Shown in pieces: positions 34,425 through 45,911 of a DNA stretch of 64,000 nt. Source of the DNA: Dipteris shenzhenensis. Taxonomy: Eukaryota; Polypodiophyta; Polypodiopsida; Gleicheniales. Under the pieces are notes generated by a model. That model did no database searches. It saw only the letters and a program-made list of their open reading frames with translations, and had not been told where the DNA came from. The number at the start of each line of letters is the position of its first letter. Positions within the stretch are counted from its first letter, which is position 1. The stretch lies in the NCBI GenBank assembly GCA_047967505.1, contig CM106538.1, one strand, 5' to 3'. Position numbers and translations under genes: made by a program.

Positions 34425-36291
34425 AGTACTTAATTCTGAGGTCAGCAGATTGGTGGTGTCGAGGACTTAGAGCAGCGGGACAGGCTGGTTTCAGGGAGGA
34501 TCATGGGGCCATGGACCACATTCTCGCACTCAGATGTATCATCGAGGAGGGCATGGAAGCAGAGGGTTTACTGTTGCTTTGTGGACTTCCGCAAGGCATT
34601 TGACACAGTTTCAAGAGCACGCCTCATATGATGCCTGCAGGATCTAGGTTACAACTAGGAGATCATTTGGGCTGCCATGGCACTTTATGAGCGAGTTTCA
34701 GGCAAAGTCCGGATAGGATCTGGATGGACAGATGAGATCATGAGCACTATCGGGGTCAAAGAAGGGTGTTAATTATTACCTACCTTGTTTGGCCTCTATA
34801 TTGACGAGCTCGAGACAGTGATGCAAGCATAGAGTGGGGTAGGCTTCTCTCTCGCGGGCACGCTGATCCGGATATTACTTTACGCAAATGACGTGGCTCT
34901 CTTGTCCTCCTCAGCAGAGGGGCTCCATAGACACCTTGATGCACTTCAATCCTTTTGTGAGTCTCATGATTTGAAGGTCAACTTGGGTAAAACCAAGGTT
35001 ATGATCTTCAATACATCTCGAGTCCTCATGCGCGATGAGTATTTCGCATTTGATGGGTCCCCTGTTGAGGTAGTTTCATCATACAATTATCCGGGGGTTG
35101 TCTTTTCCGGACCCATCTTCACCATCAGACCCGCAATGTAGGCGCACTTGAGCAAAGGATATGCTTCATTGGCTAGACTAGAGAGACAGTGCTTCCGCTC
35201 TCACTTTCACAATCCACGAACCAAAGGGTTGCTTTTTGACTCCTTAGTCCACCCAGTAGGGATGTATGGCAGTCCATGCTGGGGGCCAGACTTGTCGGAT
35301 ACAGAGTGGGCCAGGGGGGGCGGCTACAAGTTCTCATGTTATCACGGATGATCCATGGTAAGCCATCACCAGATCATTCGGGCGGAGTTTGGGTCACCCC
35401 CATTATAGCTAGATGCTGCATTTCAGGTCATTACATATCTGTACTGAGTCAGGGAGTATGGGGATAACACATCCGAGCGTAGTAGGATACCATGGCTAGC
35501 ACCGTCCTTTTCTATGGCATGCAGGAGGTTGAGATAGAGGAGCATTTCATCTTCAGGTGCCCTGTTTACTATGAGATTTGAGGGCGTTTCTACTGCCTCT
35601 TCAAAGATAGTTATGGGATGTTGGCCCGTTTCCTCCCCTACCCAGACCAGCGATGTTTGGCTGGTTTCATTCAGGACGTGCTCAGACACCATGATAGGAT
35701 ACTCCAAGCACGGAGATAGGAGTAGACTTCTCCCTCAACTAATAGCTCTCAGAGCTCTATCACAAAGTTCTTTCAGCCAGATCACATAGACCCCCATGAG
35801 GCGAGACCTCGACATGACTGTGACCTGGAGCCTGTGACCCGACAGCTCAAACAGAGGGTTGACTCACATATCATACTTGGGGACATCCCCTCCGCCCGAC
35901 CGACGGGGATCTCAGTGGCCTTGGTTAGACGCAGAGCTATGACCAAGAGACGTACCAGGACTGCACCCTTGAGGGGGCGACAACGTTCTATTGCTGACCT
36001 CATGCCTCCACTTCCACAACCCCATTCATCCTGATGTCCTCCTGCTGGCGATGATGATGATGATGGTTATGATGATGCCGATGATGATGTTGAGATTGAT
36101 ATATATAGTTAAGATATGACTATGTTGTACTTAGGACTTAGTACTGCCATTTGAATTTTTTTACATTTTGCATTGGTGTGGATACTCGTTTAGTAGCTCC
36201 ACTACCACAACTCATTGTATCAGGTTTTTCACAGTCTCATAGACCCATCCGTCTTCTGAAGACTTTAATAAACTTCATTTCTTTCTTTCTT
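34425..36291 (+). mobile_element. gamma LINE 3' part inserted in beta LINE
   Basis: A different RT lineage: CFVDFRKAFDTVSRARLI, ALYERVSGKVRIGSGWTDE, IGVKEGC (stop) LLPTLFGLYIDELE, LLYANDVALLSSSAEGLHRH (YAND in the catalytic box) and SHDLKVNLGKTKVMIF. Then GLLFDSLVHPVGMYGSPCWG and EEHFIFRCPVYYEI. A basic C-terminus (RRRAMTKRRTRTA), a GAT-rich 3' UTR (36046-36100) and a TTAATAAACTT-(CTTT)n tail follow. The surrounding beta sequence is colinear across the insertion. 5' truncated and littered with TAG stops. Confidence 0.75.
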
Positions 36292-37800
36292 TCTCCTCTT
36301 GGCCCCAAACATAGTAGGGAGAGCGTTTCACAGCTTGTTGACTCAGATGGAGTTTTACAGACACATCCAGATACCGTCTTGTAGGTAGCCACAGATTTCT
36401 ATGCCTCCCTTCTTACAGCAGATCTTGACACTTAGGCCAGAGATGATGCTCGTGGTCCCAATCATGTCCCCAAAAGCGATAAAAAGGGAGGATATTGAAT
36501 GCCTTCTATGCAGAGGAGGATCTCACAGAGGCAGTTTTGTAAATTTGGGTCTCTGATATGTAGAGGGGAGTACCTTCTTCCTCTTTTATGGCAGCAGCCC
36601 TGTCGGTATTAGTGATTTCTATCACTCAATTGCTAGTACCAGGAGACGTGAGATTCTCAGACAGGAAGTTGGTCTTTGCTAGTAGTTGGCAACCCTTTAG
36701 AGGGAGAAGCGGAAAGGTTCTATTGATGCTTGGATTCAAGTGCAGCTTGGTGCACCAAGGGCTCATCAACAAATACTGTTAGAGCAGCAAGCAGAGTATA
36801 CCTTTCATGCACAAGAGTCGTTTTTTATCTTGATGGGAGGTAGAGTCAATAAACACTTCTTCTCTACTCTAGGCATCAACAAATACTGTTAGAGCAGCAA
36901 GCAGAGTATACCTTTCATGCACAAGAGTCGTTTTTTATCTTGATGGGAGGTAGAGTCAATAAACACTTCTTCTCTACTCTAGGCCTGAGACATAGCATCT
37001 CCCAGTTGTTTTGACTCAGACAGGGTATTGTAGTCAGATCCTAATGCTATTTTGCATATTGCTACTGATTTTTCTGCCTCCTACTCTCAGTAGATCCTGA
37101 CACAGTGGCCAGAGTTGATGCTAGTCATGATATATGGCAATGTAGTCCCCTGTTGGTAAAACCCAATATGAATGTCTCACTTGATGCACCATTCACCAAT
37201 ACGGATTTTAGGATGTTCTTTTCGCCCTTCATAAGGGCAAGTGCCCGGGTTCAAATGGGCTTTCATGTCGCTTTTTATTGCTTTCTGTGATATGATTGGG
37301 GACCACATTACCTCAGTCCTGCAAGGCATTTGGAACTCTAGAGTTATGCCTGATTCATGTACAAAGGGTCTCATTCATCTTATTCAAAAGGGAGGTTGTA
37401 GAAATTCGGTGTCACAATGGAGGCCAATTACTCTTTTGGGCACTTGTTACGAATTTTGGGCTAAAGCAATACTTTGCTTTTGCAGCCCTTTCTTCCAGAT
37501 CTTATTCATGAAACGTAGACATGCTTTGTGCATGGCAGAAGCATTTTGGATAATATCTTCTTTTGGGAAGCCTTGGATTGGACAATACAGAGCAGCAAGA
37601 GGCTGGCCATTCTACTCTTAGACTTTGAGAAAGCATCTGACAGGCTAGATTGGAATTTCTTAGGAAGTACCTTCTTCGTTTAGGATTTTTAGATGCATGG
37701 ATTAGAGGGGTTTCCTCCTCGTATAGATCAAGCTGCTATCAAGAAGTAAGGGGAGAGAGATTTCAGATTTCCAAATCACTCTGTCAGGGATGCCCTCCAA
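36292..37800 (+). pseudogene. beta LINE: linker and RT remains
   Basis: Resumes as [20 protein letters not shown], then a second linker-like copy (SIDAWIQVQLGAPRAHQQIL, AEYTFHAQESFFILMGGRVN) carrying a 110-bp tandem duplication, then RT pieces near 37300-37800: HLIQKGG, MEANYSFGHL, ARLFETDLIHETQ-like, [19 protein letters not shown] and SKSLCQGCP. The linker occurs twice, so two beta fragments may be joined here. Many frameshifts. Confidence 0.65.
36764..36983 (+). repeat. perfect 110-bp tandem duplication
   Basis: 36764-36873 and 36874-36983 are identical. It lies in a dead LINE, so probably slippage or a recent local duplication, or an assembly duplication. Confidence 0.9.
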
Positions 37801-37804
37801 CTAC

Positions 37805-38335
37805 ATGCATGCACTAATATTCACGCCATTGTGACAGTCTCCGCCGACAATTGATAGAGCTACAAAGACCTACAGATGCTTGGATTTAGGAGTGCCTTGC
37901 TGCAGCAAGGGATCATATGCAAACTTTGATAGATCAAAGAGCAAACTATGCCTTTCATGCACGAGAACCCTTCTGGATCTAGATGGGAGGAAGGTTCAAT
38001 AAAACTTTTTCTCTAATTTTTTCCTGAGACATGGTAGAGAGAGTGTATCCCAGCTTGTTGGGTCTAACGGGGTTTGCAGACAGATCATGATGTAGTCATA
38101 CGGATTGCTATAGATTTTTATGCCTCCCTTCTTTTTGCAAATTGTGACTCACACATGCCAAGGACGATGCCAAACATTTGGTTTGGCAAAGTATTCCAAT
38201 ACTGCTGAAACCCTTGATGACAATTTACTTGATGCCCCTTTCACCAATACAGAATTCAGGACTGCACTTCATGCCCTTCACAAGGGTAAGTGCCTAGGCC
38301 CAAATAGGCTGACACCTGATATTGGCAGTGCCCTC
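37805..38335 (+). pseudogene. beta LINE linker/RT-start fragment
   Basis: Reads RQQLIELQRPTDAWI then TAG, CLAAARDHMQTLIDQRANYA, FHAREPFWI then TAG and MGG, then [20 protein letters not shown], the start of RT. The same region as in the previous entry, so an independent copy. Both TAGs align with Gln of LINE A. Confidence 0.65.
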
Positions 38336-38339
38336 TCAC

Positions 38340-38640
38340 ATGAGGCTCGAAAACTATCAAAAACACTGAAAAATGATATGAGGTGGAAAGCCCCGGGAAA
38401 ATGCATATCCAGCCACCTATATCAATGCCCAATCGTCAACATAAAATGTCTCAATGCGTGCATGAATGGACATCTGCACTCTCTTGTTCGACTAGGAATA
38501 CAAAAGTGACTATGGCTAGGTGTAAAGGCATCATCAAACATAGCATCTATCCCACCAAACTGAAATAGGAAGGCATCTTAAGCTGCTCTCTCAAGAGAGT
38601 GAATGCCACCTTCTCTACCGCCCCAGCCTTGCAAGCCTCT
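38340..38640 (-). pseudogene. beta LINE endonuclease fragment
   Basis: Minus-strand match to [19 protein letters not shown], the PIHARNDG-like segment and DDWALD, frame-shifted. It lies back to back with the preceding plus-strand piece. Confidence 0.55.
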
Positions 38641-38925
38641 GGGTCCACTATGACCTCTCTCTAGAGCTCTAGTATGTATTGTATTGGGCCAAACTTGGTA
38701 GCATAAGACTTGATGTGACATGATGGTGTTGATGATACGGATGATGTTGCTGCTGTAACTATGTCATACTAATGCTTTCTAGGACTATGTAGCATTTAGT
38801 ATCTAGCATGGGTGATGATGCCTGTTTTAGTAGCTCCACCCTTTCAGCTTGTTGTATCAGGTTTCTTGTAGTCTCATAGACCCATTAGTATTCCCAAGAC
38901 CTTAATAAACTTTCTTTCTTTCTAT
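38641..38925 (+). mobile_element. gamma LINE 3' end, second copy
   Basis: Matches the end of 34425-36291: GATGATG-rich stretch, GTAGCTCCACCC, TTGTATCAGGTTTCTTG, CTCATAGACCCAT and TTAATAAACTTTCTTTC. Only ~285 bp are kept. Confidence 0.65.
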
Positions 38926-39646
38926 CTATTCCCCTTCTTATCCAAAGGCAACTCCACCATGTTGAAGTCACCTCCAATGACCCAAGAATCTGCAATGGCG
39001 CCCCAAGAAAAAAGTTCCTTTCACAAAAGGACATGATCCCCCATTCAAAAGAACAATCCATTGTTCTCTAAAGGGTATCATGATACCACGTCTAACCACT
39101 AGGGCAAGAACAGAATCTAAAACTGAGATACAAGTACCTTCCCTAGTGCCCAAGTTAGGTGGCAAAAAAGCAGTTTACCTCACTTTGAGCAATCTCTAGC
39201 ATCCAATTTGTGTTCCCGAATAAAAAGAAGGTCAACAGATCTCCCAGTAATACCTCGATGGAGCTGATTACCACGGCGGCAATGAGGCACAACACCTTGT
39301 ATGTTTCAACTAATCATCGGCAGGAGGAAGGAGGGTGGAACACCTCTTCCATAAGATCAAGAGAGATGAGGGAAGTCCACAAGGAATAACCTATCGAAAG
39401 GAATACCAATAACTAGCTCATCAAAGATAGAGGGCACAAACTCGTCATCACCAAAGTCCTCCAAGGTAGAAAAAGAGTTCCTATGAAACAACCTTGGTGC
39501 TGGGATGCAAAGGATCCAAGCACTCGAAAAGGGCGAAGAGGCGAGTGCCACCCCTTCCCTCGATCAATGAAGAGGGAACAAAGAGTTGACGAGAGAGGGG
39601 GCTACTCAGACGAAGCATCAAGAGAAGAAGAAGATATGCAAGAATA
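38926..39646 (-). pseudogene. LINE F (beta) EN start and ORF1 end, left part
   Basis: Minus strand: ORF1 C-terminus (RLFHRNSFSTLEDFGDDEF), then EN with LFIREHKLDARDC-like residues, LGTREGTCISVLDSVLALVV, IMIPFREQWIVLLNGGS and [14 protein letters not shown] near 38945. It is cut off by the gamma tail at 38925 and separated from its 5' part (41624-42700) by an LTR element. Confidence 0.7.
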
Positions 39647-39651
39647 CCAAC

Positions 39652-39970
39652 TGTTGGAATATGAAGCCAAAGTAAGTCTAAAATGAGTGTTCTATGTGGT
39701 CTAGGTGTGGTTTTATAGTCTAGTGAGTCCTAGAAATGCCACGTGTCATATTGGGAGATATCCCATACACATTGTGACTTTCTAGAGTCTACTGGCACAC
39801 TATATAGTGTTGTACTTGTCTATTGTCTAAAATATCAATCAACATCAAGCTCTTTGGTATCATTTGAGTACTTGTCCATTGCTTTCATTTTCTTTCCATT
39901 TCATTTCCATTATGCTTGTTATCTTTCATTTCCATTCCTAGTGTTAGCTTGCTTCTCTTCCTACCACTAT
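39652..39970 (+). repeat. left long direct repeat (LTR +/- leader)
   Basis: Partner of 41289-41608; see the element entry for the two readings of its length. Confidence 0.75.
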
Positions 39971-41288
39971 CCTCCCTTCCTACCTTCCCCTTCTTCTTGC
40001 TCTATCTAGAGAATGAGAAAAGCCCGCAAATGGAAGCTCCCCTCTCCTCTAAGATAGAGCCTCCCTTTCCTTAGCCTTGCCATGGTTCCTCGCCATCAAG
40101 TACTCCGCCGTCCTCGTTTGTGAGTTCAGCTCACTCCCGCATCAGTTCGTGATTCTCCCTCAGCATTGGCGGACATTCCTCGTTAGTTGGTCGCCAAAAA
40201 CTTGTTTTGGAGCAGTCTAGCAGCTGTTTTTTGACCTTTTGAGGTCAATTTCTACATTTTTTGAAATTTTGGGAGTTTCCAAACATAAATGACTCTGTCC
40301 CGCATCTTTTCAGGCAAAAAAGAAAATTGTTTTTGTTCGTACGTTCATACGTCCATACGTGCGTACAGAACTCTAGAAATGGATGCGCGGCAGTACCAAG
40401 AGTCCGTACAACTTGTCAGAAGGCGATTCCGAACAGTTTTAGGCTATTTTTTGGCTTTTTTCGCTCAGATTTGGGCTCTTGTGACCTCCAACATTGATTT
40501 GAGCTCCCTTGAGCACTTTTGCTCATTTTTTTAAGCCTCTTTTGTGCATTCGGTGACTCTCCGATTGGCACATTGAGAGTCATGACGTTATCTCCCTTGG
40601 TAGCTGCTCCTATGGCCTTCATCGACACATCATTCGAGGGCATTCTCGCCTGGTTCTTCACCGACATATCTCTTTGCATCAGGATGTGCACAGTCTTGTG
40701 CGGTAGCTACTTCGAGGCACATGGGTTCTTTGCCCTTGCTATGCATTAAATGAATGAAATATATCTTTACTACTTTCTTGTTTGAGTCAAGGGTACTCTG
40801 CCCTAGGTTGTCCCCCAAAATGAAAGCAAATAAATCATGTGTGTTGAGTCAAAGGTTCTTTGCCTTGGATAGTCCTCCTAAAAAGATGTGTTTTCCTATT
40901 TTGTTTTGGTGTGTGGCTCCATGTCTCTCATTAGCCCTTGGAGCCAAGAGGGGATGTACTATGGGAGCCCTGTATTGGCTTTGATAGGTTTAGAGGGGGA
41001 TGTATTGTGGGAGCCATGTATTGGCTTTGATAGGTCTCGTTATCAAACCTGGTTTAGTTCCAAGATGTTGGTGTATTCCTAGACCTATGAGTTGGTCAAG
41101 TAGCCATGCTATAACGTGAGCCTCTGAGCATGTTGAGTCTCAAGCCATGAGAGTGCTTGGATCAACCTCTGAACATACTCAGACTTTAGCCTCTGAGTTA
41201 CATTGGGTGCACAGTTTGATGACTGTCATTGCCATGTTCTGTTCTTGGTTCCATTCCAATAGTCTCTCACCTTGCCTTCATGGGGGGG
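39971..41288 (+). other. internal region of small LTR element
   Basis: No gag, protease, integrase or RT motif seen. Short open frames only. A near-repeat of about 50 bp (GGGATGTACTATGGGAGCC and GGGATGTATTGTGGGAGCC, near 40950 and 40998) is visible. Confidence 0.45.
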
Positions 41289-41618
41289 TGTTGGAATATG
41301 AAGCCAAAGTGAGTCTAAAATGAGTGTTCTAGGTGGTGTAGGTGTGGTTTTGTTATAGTCTAGTGAATCCTGACATGCCACGTGTCATATTGGGAGATAT
41401 TCCATAGACATTGTGACTTTCTAGAGTCTACTGGCATACTATATAGTGTTGTACTTGTCTATTGTCTAAAATATCAGTCAACATCAAGCTCTTTGGTATC
41501 ATGTGAGTACTTGTCCATTGCTTTCATTTTCTTTCCATTTCATTTTCATTATGCTTGTTATCTTTCATTTCCATTCCTAGTGTTAGCTTGCTTCTCTCCC
41601 TACCACTATGATCTTTCA
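41289..41618 (+). repeat. right long direct repeat (3' LTR)
   Basis: Starts TGTTGG after a G-run and ends near CTTTCA before CCAAC. Confidence 0.7.
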
Positions 41619-41623
41619 CCAAC

Positions 41624-42700
41624 ACCGGCCCTAATCCAAAACTCGATCTAGGAAAACTCTAACCGCAACCTGAGGAGAAGCAGGAGAATCACTAGTTATG
41701 ACCAGGACTGGAAGCCCCAATAGGGACAAGGTCCGAGGCAAGAGTAGTGGTTGCAACTCGAGAAGAGCCACGAATATTACAAAACCGAAATGTCAGGAGG
41801 AGAGGGCCCCTCCTGATCTGTAGATGGTGGTGGAGGAGCCCCTCTCACTCTAGCCAAGATCCAACGAGGCGCAGAAGGAGCAACACGTGCAACTACTGCC
41901 GATCGAGAAGGGGATACGTTGAGAAGGCAGTGCTGAGGATCTGGACGCGAGAAGGGGCCGCACCGAAAAAATTCTTATGTCTTTTCTTCTTCTTTGGGCA
42001 ATATCTAGCAAAATGCCCAAAGGTCCTACACACCTGACACTCGTCCTACCTGCCCTGGATCTCGACTCTCTGCCAAAAGAGAGAGCCATCGGAGCACTAG
42101 AGCATGATGTGGTCAACAAAAATGTTAGGGTCAGAGACAATGATCCTAACTCTAGGTACCTCATTTGATTTGATTGCCTCTGTCGCTAAAGAGGGCAGAC
42201 CACGGAGGGGGGATCTCGGTAACCACTACAAAAGAAGCTCCTATTGTGGCAAGGAGCCGATGGTATACCTGGGACAGCCTAAGAAAACTGCTAGTTCGAA
42301 TGTAAGTGAGAAGGGATTAAGGAAAATTTTCCTAGAACCGAGTGCGAAGGGGCTGGCTTTGAGCCCAGTGCTCTCAGCTCCACGAATGTCAAAAACCACT
42401 TGAAAGAAACCTCCTCCCAAAAGTCGAACATCAGTAAGTTGCAGGGCGAGGCCCCAGGGTAATGCCAAAAGCATGCAGGCTCTGGCCTATGATCTAGAGG
42501 ATGAGACCCATGGATGTGTGCGAAACGTGTGGTGGAGCTCTCATGCACCACATCCTTTTGTAACTGCAATAGCTTGTCTTTTGAAAAGATAAACATTGTC
42601 GTGGCACCGGTGGAAGTGGACGAGGATTGACGGAATGTTGTAGCAACACTTTGCCTACTAGATAACTAGAAATTGAAGCTTGAGGCAAGTTTCTGCTGAA
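41624..42700 (-). pseudogene. LINE F (beta) ORF1, zinc-knuckle protein
   Basis: Minus strand, frame-shifted: FIFSKDKLLQLQKDVVHESS near 42590, DVRLLGGGFFQVVFDIRG near 42410, EVPRVRIIVSDPNIFVDHIM near 42140, and the knuckle CQVCRTFGHFARYC near 42035-41990. It aligns with LINE G ORF1 (plus strand) along its length. TAG codons interrupt. The ORF1 continues beyond the LTR insertion at 39651. Confidence 0.75.
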
Positions 42701-43534
42701 GGTGGTGTTCCAGACAGAGGACCTTCCCTGGCCTTGAAATATGAGCTTTTACCTAAGAATTTGAAGCAAGAGTGCCCGAAATGTAGGGCATCTGCCTCTG
42801 GAAGCAGTTGGAGCAGATTCTTGAAGAATGCAAAGGAAATGCTGCTTGCTGGGGCTGTTTTGAAGACAGATTACAGGTGAGAACTAAATATGTAGCAAAC
42901 ATCTTCCCCTAGCTTGAAAAACGAGCAGTAATAGGCAGATGCAATCTGATCTTGAGCTGAAATGCAAGTTTCCAAGCCCAGGAATGAATCTATTTACTGC
43001 GCATGTGTTGAGGTCGGTACCATGATTCTGACGTTCTTGAAGGTGTTGCCTAGCCTTAAACCCAAACAATGACCAAGCAGCAGGAGTCACGAACAGATGC
43101 AGCTAGGGGAGATTTCAATCAGTAGAAATGGTGTCACTTTCAAGCAGCTATGATCACGGGTGAAGGAGGGAGGTAGGCGAGAAGACTAAATGGCCGAGGG
43201 GCAGGTAGGGGAAGGGGCTAGGGGGCGAGAAGGACTAAGGGATGAACGACGGGGAGCTTGGCTGCTGTTGTTCCTCATTAATGGATTTCTCAAGTCTATG
43301 TTCTGTTCATTTTAAATATCCGTTGATGTATCCTCTTTTTCCTAAGGGATTGGGATAAGGTAGCTATTGGGACAAGCTCTAGCTACCTCTTGTTCCCATT
43401 GCTTGGTTTTGTCTTGGAGTGCAATGCATTTTTAGAAAAAAAACTGACATTGCAAATTTTTGGCATCTGTTTTTAGAGGACAACGGATAGCTCTATGGAA
43501 ATTTTCTAAGAGGTCTTCTGAAAAAGACGATTAT
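42701..43534. other. spacer between divergent beta LINEs F and G
   Basis: Probably LINE F leader plus unassigned DNA. It includes a G/A-rich stretch (43150-43255). No gene recognised. Confidence 0.4.
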
Positions 43535-44010
43535 TATGCTCCTCCTGCTGCCCTTCCTCCTTCCTGCTCCCCTCCTTGCTGCCCCCTTCCTCCCATCCTC
43601 GCTGCCTCCTCCCTCCCCTCCCCCCTACATGCTGCTCCGCCCGCCTCCCCTCCCTCTCTCCCCTTCCCTACCTCCCGCGCTGCTGCAGCGCCCCCCCCCC
43701 GCGCTACTGCCAGCCCCTCCCCCGCGCGCTGCCTGCCTGCGCCCCCCCCGCTGCTGCCAGCCCCTCCCCCACGCGCTGCCTGCCTGCGTGCCCCCCCCCC
43801 CAACACTATTTCTTTGCTCCCCCCCCCTCTCCTCCACTCCTCTTCTCCTCTACCCTCCCCTCCTCTCCCTTCCTCCTCTCCTCCTCCTGCCCCTTCCCTT
43901 CCCCTCTCCCTCTTGCTGCCCTCCCTTTCTCCCTGCTGACTCCTCCTCCTCTCCTTGCTCAATCCTCTCTCTCCCTCCTTCCTTTCACCCTCTCCCTTCA
44001 TCAGGTGTAC
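43535..44010 (+). promoter_or_regulatory. LINE G 5' leader, C-rich skewed tract
   Basis: Same composition and position as the leaders of C, D and H, here in plus orientation: long CCTCC and C runs, few purines. Proline-rich frames over it are artefacts. Confidence 0.65.
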
Positions 44011-44039
44011 CCCTATTTTCTTTTGCGGGCATCTTGGGC

Positions 44040-45256
44040 TTCAGAAAAGCGGACGGAGCTTCTTTTTGTGTTTGAATCGGCCTTTCCCACCTCGATTGAC
44101 GAATGGGTACCAATTCAGTCAATATGTTACTGCACACATTGGCCGCGAGAACCGTCACTTTCTCAAAAGACGAGCTGCAGCAATTGCAAAAGGATTTGGA
44201 GCATGAGTGTTCCACGACTCTCTTCGCATGCATCTATGGCTCCCACCCCTCCAGGTCATAGGCTAGAGATTGGATGCTTGCGGCGCTTCCTCAGGACCTC
44301 ACTCCCTACCTTAAGGATGTACGTTTGTTGGGACGAGGTTTCTTTCAGGTGTGCCCAGATTCCCCGGATGTCACGAGAGACTTGCTATAGACTGGGTTTC
44401 TCTTTTTGGACTACACGAGGATTTTTTTGTTTCCCTTTCAACTAGGCTTTCACCCATTTGAAGAGGACAAGCACGGAGTTTCCGTCTTCATCAGGTTCCC
44501 AGGTCTACCTTCAGTTTATCATCGGTTTCTTTCAGTTATTGCCGAGAGATTTGGTGTGATAGTAGAGATCCCCCCTCTTCTTGGCGAGCCTTCGTTGGCT
44601 GCTAAGGCGGTCAGGATGGATGGGGTACCCAGGGTTAGGGTCTTTGTCGAGGACCCTAACATTTCAGATGACCACATCATGCTACAGTGACCCGATGGGT
44701 CATTCTTTCGCCAGAGATTTGAGGTTGCAGGTCGTCAGGACCAGTGCAGGATTTGTAGATCCTCCAGGCACTTCACCAGCGATTTTCCAAAGATGAAGAA
44801 GAGGCCAAAAAAGCAACCAGCTCATACTAGGTTATGACAAAGATCAGGAGCAGGACCTATCGCTCCACAGGCACTGCCTCAGACATGGGCCCCCCCTCTT
44901 GCTAGGGCTGCTCGAGTCCTTCCTGCACACCGCACTACTTTTGGCCCCCGGTGGGTTCTGGTCGCGGTTAGGCCCTCTACTTCAGATCATACTTTCGCCG
45001 CTCCGGAGACTACCCCTCAGGAGCCTCGGGAGGCTACCACCATGGAGCCTATTGTTCAGGACGCTCCACCACAGGATCAAGCTGTGCCCCCTTCAGCAGC
45101 CCAGGTTGTTGGCACCTCGTCCGCAGCACTTCTTAATCAGGACACAGCACAGGTGCCTCCTTCTGTTGACAGAGGGAGAGGGGTCTTACATTCTTTCCCT
45201 GCTTCGGTAGGAATACTGAGAAAGGGGGATTCCCTTCTTTCATTTCAAGGTTGGTA
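44040..45256 (+). pseudogene. LINE G ORF1, degenerate zinc-knuckle protein
   Basis: Frame pieces: VTFSKDELQQLQKDLEHECS, YLKDVRLLGRGFFQVC, then FHPFEEDKHGVSVFIRFPGL, FLSVIAERFGVIVEIPPLLG, RMDGVPRVRVFVEDPN. The knuckle CRICRSSRHFTSDF has lost its last Cys. A Pro/Thr/Gln-rich tail ends near the deletion. Domain order is as in LINE F. Confidence 0.72.
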
Positions 45257-45911
45257 ATGCCAGGAGAATTCAGTTGAGCAGTAGGGGTTGGATTCCCTCC
45301 AGAGTCCCCCATTGGGACAGCTTTTTCATCACGGGATTGCAATCAGGTGAGGATTGTTTGGAAAGGGGTTGCTCGAATACTCAGCATTTTTCATACCTCC
45401 CCCTTCTTCATAAACTTGGGGCTCGGTTGCATGGTTATCCCATACTGGGCCCCGTATGTTTTATGAGGGTGAGCCTTCTTCTTGGGCACTCTCGATCTGC
45501 AGGTAGGTGATAGAGACCTGGTCTCTTCAGGATGTACCATTTATGCCCTTCACAGCTTCTCATGCTTCAGTGGACACTTCCAAGGAGATTTTGGCTAGCA
45601 TTTCCTCTTGGCACATCTGGAGAGCCAGATGTACAGAGGCCTTGGATGGCACCCAGATACACCCTTCACAAGTGTTCATAGGTATTTGGACTAACACGGT
45701 TCATACTTTGATAGCCATTTGGGCTAGCATGCAGGGCCCTTCATGGGCAGCCTCTTCTAGGAGGACTGTATTCCTACGAGTTTGGAGGGGTTCTCCCTTT
45801 TTCTCGGAGGGTTCTACAGGATTGAGGTGGCACTTTCAACCCCAATCCTTTCTTTTGGCTTTTGAGCTTCTTATGCATTGCATGGTGTATCCCGTATGGA
45901 GCGTGCTCTAA
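45257..45911 (+). pseudogene. LINE G ORF2 C-terminus only
   Basis: Continues as NARRIQLSSRGW, GEPSSWALSICR, then IETWSLQDVPFMPFTASHAS and [20 protein letters not shown], aligning to LINE A near 9600-8900. It lies beyond RT, with no catalytic motifs. Confidence 0.72.

Larger units (their letters stand above)
39652..41618 (+). mobile_element. small LTR-type element without recognisable pol
   Basis: Direct repeats of ~320 bp (39652-39970 and 41289-41608, about 95% alike) start TGTTGGAATATG and contain a TATATA box. A G-run (41282-41288) precedes the right repeat like a polypurine tract. CCAAC occurs just outside both ends (39647-39651, 41619-41623), fitting a 5-bp target duplication. Alternatively the LTR is only 193 bp, ending CAACA at 39844, and is followed by a TGGTATCA primer-site-like word; then the repeated unit includes leader sequence too. 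The internal 1.3 kb has no recognised domain, so it is a non-autonomous or unknown element. Confidence 0.65.

Noticed and set aside
43460-44445. Long proline-rich plus-strand and Gly/Glu-rich minus-strand frames
   Set aside because: Composition artefact of the LINE G leader; the real ORF1 lies in other frames downstream.
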